Shown piece by piece: positions 1 to 7,766 of a stretch of DNA of 64,000 nt (position 1 is the first letter of the stretch; each line of letters starts with the position of its first letter). Below the pieces are notes generated by a model that searched no databases, was not told the DNA's origin, and saw only the letters and a list, made by a program, of their open reading frames with translations. Both the position numbers and the translations under genes were made by a program. The DNA is from Streptomyces sp. NRRL WC-3742 (GTDB lineage: Bacteria > Actinomycetota > Actinomycetes > Streptomycetales > Streptomycetaceae): the NCBI RefSeq assembly GCF_000720635.1, contig NZ_JOCF01000045.1, forward strand, positions 1 through 64,000, given 5' to 3'.

Positions 1-98
1 GCCCGCCCCCGCCCTCGGCTGACCCGGCCCGATCCCGCCGCGACGGCCCGAGCGCAGGGCGCCCCCGCGGCCGTCACCCCTCGTGAGAGGCTCGCGCC

Positions 99-1082
99 AT
101 GGAAAAGCGTGTACTCGGCCGCACCGGCCGTCCCGTCTCGGTCATCGGACTCGGCACCTGGCAGCTCGGCGCGGACTGGGGTGACGTCCGGGAGGAGGAC
201 GCCCTGGCCGTGCTGGAGGCGTCCGTGGAGGCGGGCGTGACCCTGTTCGACACCGCCGACGTCTACGGCGACGGCCGCAGCGAGCGGCTGATCGGCCGCT
301 TCCGGAAGGAGCGCCCGGACGCGGAGGTGTTCGTCGCCACCAAGTTCGGCCGCCGGGTCGAGCAGCTGCCCGAGCACTACCACCTCGCCAACTTCCGTGC
401 CTGGGCCGACCGTTCACGGGCGAATCTGGGCGTGGACCGGCTGGACCTGGTGCAGCTGCACTGCCCGCCCACGCCCGTCCACTCCTCGGACGAGGTGTTC
501 GACGCCCTGGACACCCTGGTGGCGGAGGAGCGGATCGCCGCCTACGGGGTGAGCGTGGAGACCTGCGCGGAGGCGCTGACCGCGATCGCCCGCCCGGGCG
601 TCGCGAGCGTGCAGATCATCCTGAACGCCTTCCGGCTCAAGCCGCTGGAGCAGGTCCTGCCCGCCGCCGAGGCCGCCGGGGTAGCGATCCTGGCGCGGGT
701 GCCGCTCGCCTCAGGGCTGCTGTCGGGCCGCTACAGCGAGCAGACCGTCTTCGCCCCCGACGACCACCGCACCTACAACCGCCACGGCGAGGCGTTCGAC
801 CAGGGCGAGACCTTCTCCGGCGTGGACTTCGCGACGGGCGTCGAGGCGGCCCGTGAATTCGCCGCACTCGCCCCCGAGGGCGCCACCTCGGCCCAGACGG
901 CGCTCCGCTGGATCATCCAGCAGCCGGGGGTGACGACCGTGATCCCCGGCGCCCGCAACGTGGCCCAGGCGCGTGCCAACGCCGCGGCCGCCGCTCTGGC
1001 ACCGCTGCCCGGGGCCACCCTCGACGCCGTCCGGGAGCTGTACGACCGCCGCATCCGCCCGCAGGTGCACGAGCGCTGGTGA
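99..1082 (+). CDS. Aldo/keto reductase
   Basis: A 327-residue cytosolic NADPH-dependent aldo/keto reductase, the usual length for the family. The catalytic tetrad is visible: Asp51 and Tyr56 in FDTADVYG, Lys82 in ATKFG and His121 in VQLHC. The C-terminal segment around TTVIPGARN fits the cofactor-binding part of the (beta/alpha)8 barrel. The ATG at 99 follows a GAGAGG ribosome site at 85-90. It probably reduces an aldehyde or ketone, but the substrate cannot be read from the sequence. A strong hairpin follows directly, so it is probably the last gene of its transcript; its upstream neighbour lies outside the window. Confidence 0.93.
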   Translation: MEKRVLGRTGRPVSVIGLGTWQLGADWGDVREEDALAVLEASVEAGVTLFDTADVYGDGRSERLIGRFRKERPDAEVFVATKFGRRVEQLPEHYHLANFRAWADRSRANLGVDRLDLVQLHCPPTPVHSSDEVFDALDTLVAEERIAAYGVSVETCAEALTAIARPGVASVQIILNAFRLKPLEQVLPAAEAAGVAILARVPLASGLLSGRYSEQTVFAPDDHRTYNRHGEAFDQGETFSGVDFATGVEAAREFAALAPEGATSAQTALRWIIQQPGVTTVIPGARNVAQARANAAAAALAPLPGATLDAVRELYDRRIRPQVHERW

Positions 1083-1085
1083 CCC

Positions 1086-1132
1086 GCGCCCGAGCTCAGT
1101 CCGCGCGGCCCGTCCGGGCTGAGCTCGGGCGC
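1086..1132 (+). terminator. Hairpin terminator after the aldo/keto reductase
   Basis: A perfect 14-bp inverted repeat, 1086-1099 paired with 1119-1132, with a 19-base loop and no U-tract, which is common for high-GC actinomycete terminators. It starts 4 bases after the stop codon and separates the reductase from the operator at 1145. Confidence 0.75.
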
Positions 1133-1144
1133 CGTCACCGGTTC

Positions 1145-1158
1145 TGTTAGCGCTAACA
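1145..1158. promoter_or_regulatory. LacI-type operator TGTTAGCGCTAACA
   Basis: A perfect 14-bp palindrome with the central CG typical of LacI-family operators. It is identical to the site at 35079 before GH127 and differs by one base from 9222, 6340 and 41166. It lies about 100 bases upstream of the small protein/polyprenyl synthase operon, so that operon is the likely target. The cognate repressor is not in the window. Confidence 0.65.
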
Positions 1159-1242
1159 TTCCGTTCTCGTCGTCCTCGCGCACCCCGGCAGAGGGGCGCG
1201 CGAGGACGACCGGGGCGCGATCGCCGTTGCGCCGGCGCCCCG

Positions 1243-1641
1243 GTGGTGCGCCGCCCTCCCCTTCGGCGGATTCACTCGTTCGTGGTCACTCGGTTGGATC
1301 TGCTTGCCCGGTCCGCCTCGAGGCTGCCAGAGTCGCCCCGATTCGTGGTGGCGCGACGGGTGGACGGGGTGGTCGAAATGGCACGGGAGAGCCGCCCGGA
1401 AGAGCAGGCGATGCTGGTCGCGGCGGGGCTGGTCGATGTCGCCGTGGAGGCGCTGGGCGCGGCGGTCGGCGGTCTGCGCGGGCTGCTCGGGCGGGCGGAC
1501 AAACGGGACCTGGCCACGGACGTCCAGCACGACCTGGCCGCCCGGGGGCGGCTGGCGCTGGACCGGTACGCGACGCTTCCGCCGGCCCATCTGGAGCTGC
1601 TGGCCCAGCAGGTGAAGGACCGCAGGGCGGGCGACCGTTGA
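1243..1641 (+). CDS. Small helical protein of unknown function before the polyprenyl synthase
   Basis: Up to 132 residues, rich in Ala, Leu, Arg and charged residues, predicted soluble and alpha-helical, with no signal peptide or recognisable catalytic motif. Its TGA stop at 1639-1641 overlaps the TTG start of the polyprenyl synthase at 1638 (TTGA), which implies translational coupling and a shared role. The start is uncertain: GTG at 1243 or GTG at 1282, and neither has a good ribosome site. I do not recognise the family. A partner or regulatory role for the synthase is inferred only from the overlap. Confidence 0.6.
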   Translation: MVRRPPLRRIHSFVVTRLDLLARSASRLPESPRFVVARRVDGVVEMARESRPEEQAMLVAAGLVDVAVEALGAAVGGLRGLLGRADKRDLATDVQHDLAARGRLALDRYATLPPAHLELLAQQVKDRRAGDR

Positions 1642-2702
1642 CGGCGACGGCGACCGAGCGGTACGAGCCGGCCGCGTTCAAGGCCAGGGTCGACCAGGTG
1701 CTGGGCCGCTTCGTGGCCGAGGAGACCGATCAACTCGCCGCCATCGACGAGGACTTGGGCCCGTTGGCGGACCGGGTGGAGGCGGCGGTCGGCAGCGGGA
1801 AGCGGCTGCGTTCCGCGTTCTGCTACTGGGGCTGGCGAGCCGCCGGACAGCCGGACAGCGAAGCGCTGGTGCGCGCCGCCGCCTCGCTGGAACTGGTGCA
1901 CGCGGCGGCCGTGGTGCACGACGACCTGATCGACGACAGTCCGTTGCGCCACGGCGAGCCGACCACGCACGTCGCGCTGCGTACGGCGCTGGAGGGCCGC
2001 CCCGACGCGGACGGCGCCGCCCGCGCGCTGGCCATGCTGGTGGGCGATCTGCTGATGGCGCTGGCCGGGCAGCTGTTCGCGGGCTGCGGCCTGCCGGCGG
2101 CCTACCTGGGCCGGGCCAGGCCCCTCTGGGCGCAACTGGCCCGGGAGTTGATCGCCGGGGAGTGCCTGGAGATCCTGCGCACCGGTGCCGCCCCCGACAC
2201 GGACTCCTCCCTCCAGGTGATCCGCTACAAGACCGCCAAGTACACGGTGGAGCAGCCGCTGCTGATCGGCGGCGTGCTGGCCGGGGCCGGCGAGGGGCTG
2301 CGCGCGGGGCTCTCCACGTACGGGCTGCCGCTCGGCGAGGCGTTCCAGCTCCGGGACGATCTGCTCGGACTGTTCGGCGACCCGTCCCGTACCGGGAAGG
2401 CCAACCTGGACGACCTGCGCGCCAACCGCCCGACCGCCCTGCTCGCGGAGACCTGGCGGCTCGCCGGTCAGGCCGAACGCGAGTGCCTGCGCGGGCTGTT
2501 GGGCCGAGCGGACCTGGACCCGGACGGCCTGGAGACGGTCCGCGGGCTGATGCGACGGCTGCGCGCGCCCGAGCGGATCGAGCAGATGATCACGGCCCGG
2601 GTGGAGCAGGCCGCCGACGCCCTCGACCAGCTGAACCTGCCCCCGAGGGCCGCCGACGCCCTGATGGCGCTGGCCCGATCCGCGACCACCCGCCACCACT
2701 GA
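1638..2702 (+). CDS. Polyprenyl (GGPP-type) diphosphate synthase
   Basis: A 354-residue trans-isoprenyl diphosphate synthase that condenses isopentenyl diphosphate with allylic diphosphates. The first Asp-rich motif DDLIDD is at 95-100. The second is DDLLG at 240-244, in the form usual for actinobacterial GGPP synthases. The KT pair is at 198-199. The fifth residue before the first motif is Ala90, a small residue that generally permits a C20 or longer product. The usual GKRT-like segment after the second motif is altered to NRPT (263-266). The TTG start overlaps the stop of the upstream small gene, and the DUF2236 gene follows after 13 bases. Product length is not provable from sequence. Confidence 0.88.
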   Translation: MTATATERYEPAAFKARVDQVLGRFVAEETDQLAAIDEDLGPLADRVEAAVGSGKRLRSAFCYWGWRAAGQPDSEALVRAAASLELVHAAAVVHDDLIDDSPLRHGEPTTHVALRTALEGRPDADGAARALAMLVGDLLMALAGQLFAGCGLPAAYLGRARPLWAQLARELIAGECLEILRTGAAPDTDSSLQVIRYKTAKYTVEQPLLIGGVLAGAGEGLRAGLSTYGLPLGEAFQLRDDLLGLFGDPSRTGKANLDDLRANRPTALLAETWRLAGQAERECLRGLLGRADLDPDGLETVRGLMRRLRAPERIEQMITARVEQAADALDQLNLPPRAADALMALARSATTRHH

Positions 2703-2715
2703 TCGAGAGGACCAC

Positions 2716-3876
2716 ATGCGCTACACCGAGGAGTCGATGGACGCGCTGCGGCAGGTCGGCGACGAACTTGCCGACGCCACCGTGGCCACCCTCTTCGAAC
2801 GAGGGGAGGTCGGGAAGTTCAACAACCTGATGCGGCACGTCTCGGCCTCCGGCGCGCCCCTCCCGGACGGGCTGCCCGAGACCGCCAGGGAGTACCTGGC
2901 GGTCACCAGCGCCCCGCCGGACTGGGTGGACTGGACCCTGATGGAGAAGGCCCGGCTGTTCTTCATCGACAACAACGTGCACATCTCCACCGCGCTCTCC
3001 TTCGCCGCGATGCCCGCCTGTTACCTGGTGCCGAACGTCGCCCGACTGCTCTCCGCCACCCACGCGCTGAACTACCCGTCCAAGCGCATGGCCGAGACCG
3101 GGCAGTTCACGGTCTACCTGATGCAGCCCGGCGCCTTCGAGGCCGGCAGCCGGTTCATCCCGGCCGCGCAGAAGGTACGGCTGCTGCACGCCTCGATCCG
3201 GCACCACCTGCGGCGCGAGGACCGGTGGGACGTCGGGACGTCGGGGGTGCCGATCTGTCAGGAGGACATGATCGGCGGACAGATGTTCTTCTCCATGCTG
3301 GTTCTGGACAGCCTGCACCGACTCGGCATCCACATGAGCACCGAGGGCGCGGAGGCGTACCTGTACGCCTGGCAGGTGGTCGGCGCGATGCTCGGGGTGG
3401 ACCAGTCCGCCGTACCGCAGACCATGGACGAGGCCAGGGAGTTCATGGACCTCTACATGCTCCGGCACATGGGCCCCTCCGAGGAGGGCGCCCGGCTGAC
3501 CAGGCAGTTGATCGACCTCTACGAGGAGGTCGTCCCCGGCACCTTCTTCGACCCGATCGTCTCCTCGCTGATCCGCTACCTGGTCGGTGACACCAGTGCC
3601 GACTGGCTGAACGTCCCGCGCACCGCCTGGGACACCGTGGTCAAGGCAGCACCCCATCTGCTCGGCGTACTGGAGACCATCGAGGACCGTTCCCCGCTCG
3701 GCGCCTGGGCGTTGGACCGCCTCGGCCACCTGACCACCATCTTCGAGATCTCCTCCCTCACCCGGGGGCGGGTCATGCACTACGCGATCCCCGAGCACCT
3801 GAGGAAGGACTTCGGCGTCTCCGGCACCGTGCCGTCGACCCGGCGCTGGACCCCGCCCGCCCCGGTCTTCGGGTGA
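2716..3876 (+). CDS. DUF2236 / MpaB-Lcp-type haem oxygenase family protein
   Basis: A 386-residue protein of the DUF2236 superfamily, which includes latex-clearing protein Lcp, a b-type haem dioxygenase that cleaves polyisoprene double bonds, and MpaB. The diagnostic segment RLLHASIRHHL (155-165) holds the conserved Arg/His cluster, followed by GVPICQEDMIGG (177-188) and the AYLYAWQVVGAMLGVD block. No signal peptide is seen, so it should be cytosolic, unlike rubber-cleaving Lcp. The ATG follows a GAGAGGA ribosome site. Its place directly behind a prenyl diphosphate synthase suggests oxidation or cleavage of a small isoprenoid; this is inference. Confidence 0.82.
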   Translation: MRYTEESMDALRQVGDELADATVATLFERGEVGKFNNLMRHVSASGAPLPDGLPETAREYLAVTSAPPDWVDWTLMEKARLFFIDNNVHISTALSFAAMPACYLVPNVARLLSATHALNYPSKRMAETGQFTVYLMQPGAFEAGSRFIPAAQKVRLLHASIRHHLRREDRWDVGTSGVPICQEDMIGGQMFFSMLVLDSLHRLGIHMSTEGAEAYLYAWQVVGAMLGVDQSAVPQTMDEAREFMDLYMLRHMGPSEEGARLTRQLIDLYEEVVPGTFFDPIVSSLIRYLVGDTSADWLNVPRTAWDTVVKAAPHLLGVLETIEDRSPLGAWALDRLGHLTTIFEISSLTRGRVMHYAIPEHLRKDFGVSGTVPSTRRWTPPAPVFG

Positions 3877-3906
3877 CCCTGGCCGGACCCGCCGGACGGG
3901 AGGGCG

Positions 3907-5025
3907 TCAGTCCCTGCGCAGCACCACCGTGGCGTTGTTCCCACCGAAGCCGAAGCTGTTGACCGCCGCCACCCGCAGCCCGGGGTACGGCGTCTCCGCT
4001 CGCGGGTGGTGGACGCGGTCGGCGGGTTCGGGAGTGGTGAGGCCGGGCGTCGGGGGGACGATGCGCGTGCGCAGGCTGAGCGCGGCGGCGGCCAGGGCGG
4101 GAACGGCGGAGATGTGCAGGAGATGGCCGATCGCGCCCTTGTGGGAGGTGACGGGCACCTCCGGGGTGTCCAGCTCGGCGGCGATCGCGGTGACGGCGGC
4201 CAGTTCGGCGGTGTCGCCCTGCGCGGTGCCGGTGGCGTGGGCGTGGACGTGGTCGAGCCGGTCGGCGCCGGCTTCCGCGAGGGCGGTGCGCAGACAGTCC
4301 GTGACGGCCCCCGGATCGCTGGCCGCGGGCAGCTTGCCACCGACCCGGCAGGCGGCGCCGGCCACGGTCAGATCGGCCCGCAGGCCGCGCTCCCGGGCGC
4401 GGTCGGCGGTTTCGAGGATGACGGCGCCGCCGCCCTCGCCCAGCGAGATCCCGTCCCGGTCGACGTCGAAGGGCCTGGCCGCCGTACGGGCGACCGCGCG
4501 GACCACGTCCATGCTGGCGTACTCGTACCGGTTGAGCACCGAGGCTCCGACGACCGCCACCAGCGGCGCCGCTCCGGCGGCCAGTGCGGTGCGGGCCAGC
4601 GCCACCGCGAAGGCCGCGGACGCGCACGCGTGGGAGAGATGCAGCACCGCCGCACCGTCGGGCCGGAGTTCGGCGGACGGCCCGAACAACTCCCATTCCT
4701 CCCCGTCGAGTTGCCCGCCACCCTCGGGGGCGGGCGCCTGCCCCACGAGGATCACCAGCGCTCCCGGCGGCAGGACTGGCAGCCGGGCCGACCGCTGTGC
4801 CTCCGCGAGGGCCGCCCGGGCGTAGGCGCTCTTCCTGGGCTCTCCCCGCGGATCGAACTCCGGTACCTCGCCCACGGGTTCGCCCCGGTAGCCGGGGGCG
4901 TCCGCGAACCGCCGGGCCGGGCCGAGGGCGCCGCGACCGGAGCAGAGCCCGTCCCAGTACGGGGCAACGCCGCTGCCGTACGCCGAGACGAGGCCCGTCC
5001 CGCTGAGCACGATCCGGCGGTTCAT
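3907..5025 (-). CDS. Beta-ketoacyl synthase (FabF/KS-alpha type)
   Basis: A 372-residue ketosynthase with a complete active site: Cys134 in SHACASAAF, His263 in HAHATGTAQGD and His301 after SHKGAIG, plus the terminal NSFGFGGNN loop. It should carry out decarboxylative Claisen condensation of acyl thioesters. The ATG at 5025 overlaps the stop of the upstream partner gene (ATGA), so the two are coupled. It converges on the DUF2236 gene with a 30-base gap. No acyl carrier protein, ketoreductase or malonyl transferase lies nearby, so it must use carriers from elsewhere or act as an isolated condensing enzyme. Confidence 0.9.
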   Translation of the reverse strand: MNRRIVLSGTGLVSAYGSGVAPYWDGLCSGRGALGPARRFADAPGYRGEPVGEVPEFDPRGEPRKSAYARAALAEAQRSARLPVLPPGALVILVGQAPAPEGGGQLDGEEWELFGPSAELRPDGAAVLHLSHACASAAFAVALARTALAAGAAPLVAVVGASVLNRYEYASMDVVRAVARTAARPFDVDRDGISLGEGGGAVILETADRARERGLRADLTVAGAACRVGGKLPAASDPGAVTDCLRTALAEAGADRLDHVHAHATGTAQGDTAELAAVTAIAAELDTPEVPVTSHKGAIGHLLHISAVPALAAAALSLRTRIVPPTPGLTTPEPADRVHHPRAETPYPGLRVAAVNSFGFGGNNATVVLRRD

Positions 5026-5492
5026 CCGGCCACCTCCGGGCAGGCGAGCAGGGCGGGGAGCACGGTCGCGGTGGCCAGGCAGCCGGGTACCGGCAACCGG
5101 TCGTCGAGCAAGGTGATGTCGAGTTGCACCGCGTCCTCCCGACCGGCGATCCACGGTCCGAGCGCCGGCCAGTCGGGGCCGTCGAGCAGGAAGCACGGGC
5201 CGTGGTGGCCGGCGGCCGTGGTCCAGGCCCGTACGAGTTCGGCCGGCTCCAGCGCGGTGGAGTCCGAGGGCCGCAGCCGCCGGGTGTCGTCGTGGCAGCG
5301 CCCGACGTAGCGACGAGCGGCGAAGGCGGTGTACTCCCCGCACAGCACGTACAGCGGTGCGCGCTCCCGGGCCTGCTCCGGGAGCTCGGCGAACGCCGCC
5401 GTGAGCACCGCGCCCACCGCCGCGGCCGGGGAGGGGTGAGGGGCGTGCTCCGGTGGACCGGAGCGTGCACTGAATCGTGGGCCGCTCGTCAT
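5022..5492 (-). CDS. Truncated ketosynthase-like protein, possible chain-length-factor-like partner
   Basis: A 156-residue protein coupled to the ketosynthase by an ATGA overlap. The segment GPCFLLDGPDWPALGPWIAG resembles the N-terminal thiolase-fold half of ketosynthases, where the helix before the dimer interface lies, but the polypeptide ends before a C-terminal half and has no active-site Cys-His-His set. The start is set at the ATG at 5492 behind a GGGAG element; an upstream frame to 5576 is also open. It may be a non-catalytic partner of the ketosynthase. Family assignment is tentative. Confidence 0.6.
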   Translation of the reverse strand: MTSGPRFSARSGPPEHAPHPSPAAAVGAVLTAAFAELPEQARERAPLYVLCGEYTAFAARRYVGRCHDDTRRLRPSDSTALEPAELVRAWTTAAGHHGPCFLLDGPDWPALGPWIAGREDAVQLDITLLDDRLPVPGCLATATVLPALLACPEVAG

Positions 5493-5539
5493 GGGGCACT
5501 CGCTCCCGCCTGGTTTCCCGTCTTTCGCACGCAACCGCA

Positions 5540-5577
5540 TGTCAAGTAGAGTGATGATTGAGTCATCACTTGTCAAG
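5540..5577. promoter_or_regulatory. Divergent promoter region with an AGTGATGA-N5-TCATCACT operator
   Basis: A perfect 8-bp inverted repeat (5550-5557 and 5563-5570, 5-base spacer) lies in the gap between the divergent ketosynthase pair and the acetyltransferase. Direct copies of TGTCAAG flank it at 5540-5546 and 5571-5577. The dyad size fits a dimeric regulator such as MarR, TetR or GntR; none is adjacent. Confidence 0.5.
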
Positions 5578-5605
5578 AACTGTCATCGACCCCCAGGGGG
5601 AGCGC

Positions 5606-6292
5606 ATGAAGGGCAGATTCGTCCAGCTCGAACGACCGACGGCCGAGGACTACGCGCTGACGGCCCAGTGGTTCGGCCCCAACTCGGCGGCCTCCACGAT
5701 GGCCGCGACCGAGGGCGCCGTCGTCTCCGCCGAGGACTTCAGGAAGCTCGACGAGAGCGGTGAGCTGCGCCAGTTCGCGGTCCGCGACATGACCGGCGCC
5801 ACCGTCGGAGCCGTGCACTACAAGGCGCACGGCCCGGTCGGCGGCTACTCGCTGGGCGGAGCCATCGGCGATCCGCAGCTGTGGAGCCGCGGCTACGGCA
5901 CCGAGGCGTTCGACCTGCTCCTCGACCACCTCTTCCACGCCCGGGGCGCCCATCGCGTCCAGTTCACCACCGCGCTGTACAACAAGAACGTGCTGCGCCT
6001 GGTCACCAAGGCGGGGTTCGTCCTGGAGGGCCTCCTGCGCGAGTACTACTACCTGGACGGGCAGCACCACGACGCGGCGATCTGGTCGCTGCTGCGGCAC
6101 GAGTACTACGCGGTACTGGCGGACCTGCGGCGCACCGATCCGGGCTTCGTGATGCCGGACTCCATACCGGAGAAGGACAAGGCGGAGGCCCGCCGGATCG
6201 TCGCCGGCTACATGACGAGCACGGAGGGCGAGACCTCCGCCCGGCTCCTGCTGGAACGCGTCGCCGGGGAGACCTCCCAGCCCGCGGGCTGA
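5606..6292 (+). CDS. GNAT-family N-acetyltransferase (RimJ/RimL-like)
   Basis: A 228-residue protein with an acetyl-CoA-binding fold. The pyrophosphate-binding loop follows the GYGTEAFDLLLDH segment (motif A), and NKNVLRLVTKAGFVLEGLLRE is the typical motif-B region of the RimJ/RimL subfamily, followed by a DGQHHDAAIWSLLRHEY ending. The start is set at the ATG at 5606 because GGGGGAG lies at 5596-5602; an in-frame start at 5558 would sit inside the operator. It probably acetylates a protein N-terminus or a small amine. It is divergent from the ketosynthase pair. Confidence 0.85.
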   Translation: MKGRFVQLERPTAEDYALTAQWFGPNSAASTMAATEGAVVSAEDFRKLDESGELRQFAVRDMTGATVGAVHYKAHGPVGGYSLGGAIGDPQLWSRGYGTEAFDLLLDHLFHARGAHRVQFTTALYNKNVLRLVTKAGFVLEGLLREYYYLDGQHHDAAIWSLLRHEYYAVLADLRRTDPGFVMPDSIPEKDKAEARRIVAGYMTSTEGETSARLLLERVAGETSQPAG

Positions 6293-6339
6293 ACCTCCGC
6301 CGGGCCCGAGCCCGACCGCGCCGGCCCTTGAAATACGGA

Positions 6340-6353
6340 TGTTAGCGGTAACA
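6340..6353. promoter_or_regulatory. LacI-type operator TGTTAGCGGTAACA
   Basis: One mismatch from the perfect palindrome at 1145 and 35079. It lies 48 bases after the acetyltransferase stop and 309 bases before the LysR start. The 6354-6661 interval holds no convincing reading frame. A TATAGG element ends about 8 bases before the LysR ATG and could be a -10 box of a nearly leaderless transcript. What this operator controls is unclear. Confidence 0.5.
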
Positions 6354-6661
6354 TTGCACCGCCGCGGCGTGCTATCGTTCACTCCGGAGCCGCCGGACGG
6401 AAAACCCCTGGGCGGCACCGAAATGATCCCGGACGGCCTGTCGAGAAATGCACCGTCCGGGCCCTGAACCGAGCCCTTCCGGTCCCCTGACCTCCCCTTT
6501 CCCGCCATCCCCCGTAGCGGAAAAGGGCTGGCAGCCGCCTTGCGCGGTGGAGACCGGAAGGGTTCGCCATTCCCCCTCCGAATTCATCCGCACCCCGGAC
6601 CTTCGTCGAATCTTCACGCCGGCCGCTATTCCCCGGCATTTCGGCCGTATAGGTTTCCGCC

Positions 6662-7681
6662 ATGGAGCTGGAGTTTCGTCATCTGAGGATGATCCGGGCC
6701 ATCGGCGACGCCGGGAGCGTGACCAAAGCGGCGGACCGCCTGGGCCTCGCCCAATCCGCGCTCTCCGCCCAGCTGAAACGGATCGAGACCGCCGTGGGCG
6801 GACGGCTCTTCGAGCGGAGCAGGGAGGGCGTGCGGCCGACCCCGCTGGGAGTCCTGGTCCTGGAACGGAGCCGGGTGCTGCTGCCCGCGATGCGCCAACT
6901 CCAGGAAGACGCCCAGCGCTTCGCGAACGCGGTGCGCCCCGACGGCGGACTACGCGTGGGGGCGACCCGCGGCGCGCTCCTGGGCGCACTGGTGGACCGG
7001 CTGACCGCCGCCCGGCCCGAGCTGGTGGTGAGCACCCAATCGTCCTCCTCCGCCTCGGAGTTGGCGGCCCGGGTGGGTGACGGGCGGCTGGACCTCGCGC
7101 TCACCGGGTGCTGCGGGCACCTGGAACCGACGGGCGACCAGCGCCTGGAGTGGTGGGAGGTCGCCGTCGACCCGGTGTTCGTCCTGCTCTCCGACCAGCA
7201 CCCGCTGAGCCGGGAGCGGGAGTTGGAACTCGGCCGGCTCGCGGGCGAGCGTTGGGCCCTGCCGCCCGGCGAGAGCTGCTTCGGCGACTGCTTCGCGGCC
7301 GCCTGCCTGCGCGCGGGCTTCCTGCCCCGGTCGGTCTACGAGGCGGACGCGGCCTCCTGCCTCCACCTCGTCCGCTCGAACCGGGCCGCCGCCCTGTGCC
7401 GGGCGACCTTCTCCCCACCCCCGGGCGTCGTGGTGATTCCGCTGGCACCGGCCCAGTTGAGCTGGCGTCAGCTGCTCTGCCGAGGTCGCAACACACCGGC
7501 CCGGGGGCTGGCGGACGAGGTGCTCCACCACGCCAGACAGGCGCACGCGGACGCCGTCGCCGGGAGCCCGGTGTACACCGCCTGGCTGCGCCGGCACGAG
7601 GAGGAGGCGGGGCGGCCCGGCTCCGACCGGCCCTCCCCGCCCGACCGGCCCTCCCCGCCCGAGTGGCCGACGGCTCCATAG
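6662..7681 (+). CDS. LysR-family transcriptional regulator
   Basis: A 339-residue regulator. The N-terminal winged helix (about 1-60) reads RHLRMIRAIGDAGSVTKAAD followed by the recognition helix in QSALSAQLKRIE. The effector domain occupies about 90-300. The C-terminus carries an unusual Pro/Ser-rich tail with two near copies of DRPSPP. It lies 85 bases upstream of the secreted protease in the same orientation, so it may regulate that gene; this is inferred from position only. Confidence 0.88.
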   Translation: MELEFRHLRMIRAIGDAGSVTKAADRLGLAQSALSAQLKRIETAVGGRLFERSREGVRPTPLGVLVLERSRVLLPAMRQLQEDAQRFANAVRPDGGLRVGATRGALLGALVDRLTAARPELVVSTQSSSSASELAARVGDGRLDLALTGCCGHLEPTGDQRLEWWEVAVDPVFVLLSDQHPLSRERELELGRLAGERWALPPGESCFGDCFAAACLRAGFLPRSVYEADAASCLHLVRSNRAAALCRATFSPPPGVVVIPLAPAQLSWRQLLCRGRNTPARGLADEVLHHARQAHADAVAGSPVYTAWLRRHEEEAGRPGSDRPSPPDRPSPPEWPTAP

Positions 7682-7699
7682 CACCGGCACAGGGGTCAT

Positions 7700-7736
7700 T
7701 TGACATGTCCCGAACTCTTTCGGGCCTGGCTAGGGT
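7700..7736 (+). promoter_or_regulatory. Protease promoter region with a small hairpin/operator
   Basis: TTGACA at 7700-7705 and TAGGGT at 7731-7736 resemble -35 and -10 boxes, but the 25-base gap is too long for a standard promoter. Between them lies the inverted repeat CCCGAA-N4-TTCGGG (7709-7724). The region may need an activator such as the upstream LysR, or TAGGGT may act with a non-consensus -35. Confidence 0.35.
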
Positions 7737-7766
7737 TCCGGCAACCCCCACTCGAAGGAGACCCCA

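Noticed and set aside
1227..1637. N-terminal extension of about 137 residues on the polyprenyl synthase frame
   Set aside because: The extension is Gly/Ala/Arg low-complexity out-of-frame reading of the small upstream gene; homology starts at the TTG at 1638.
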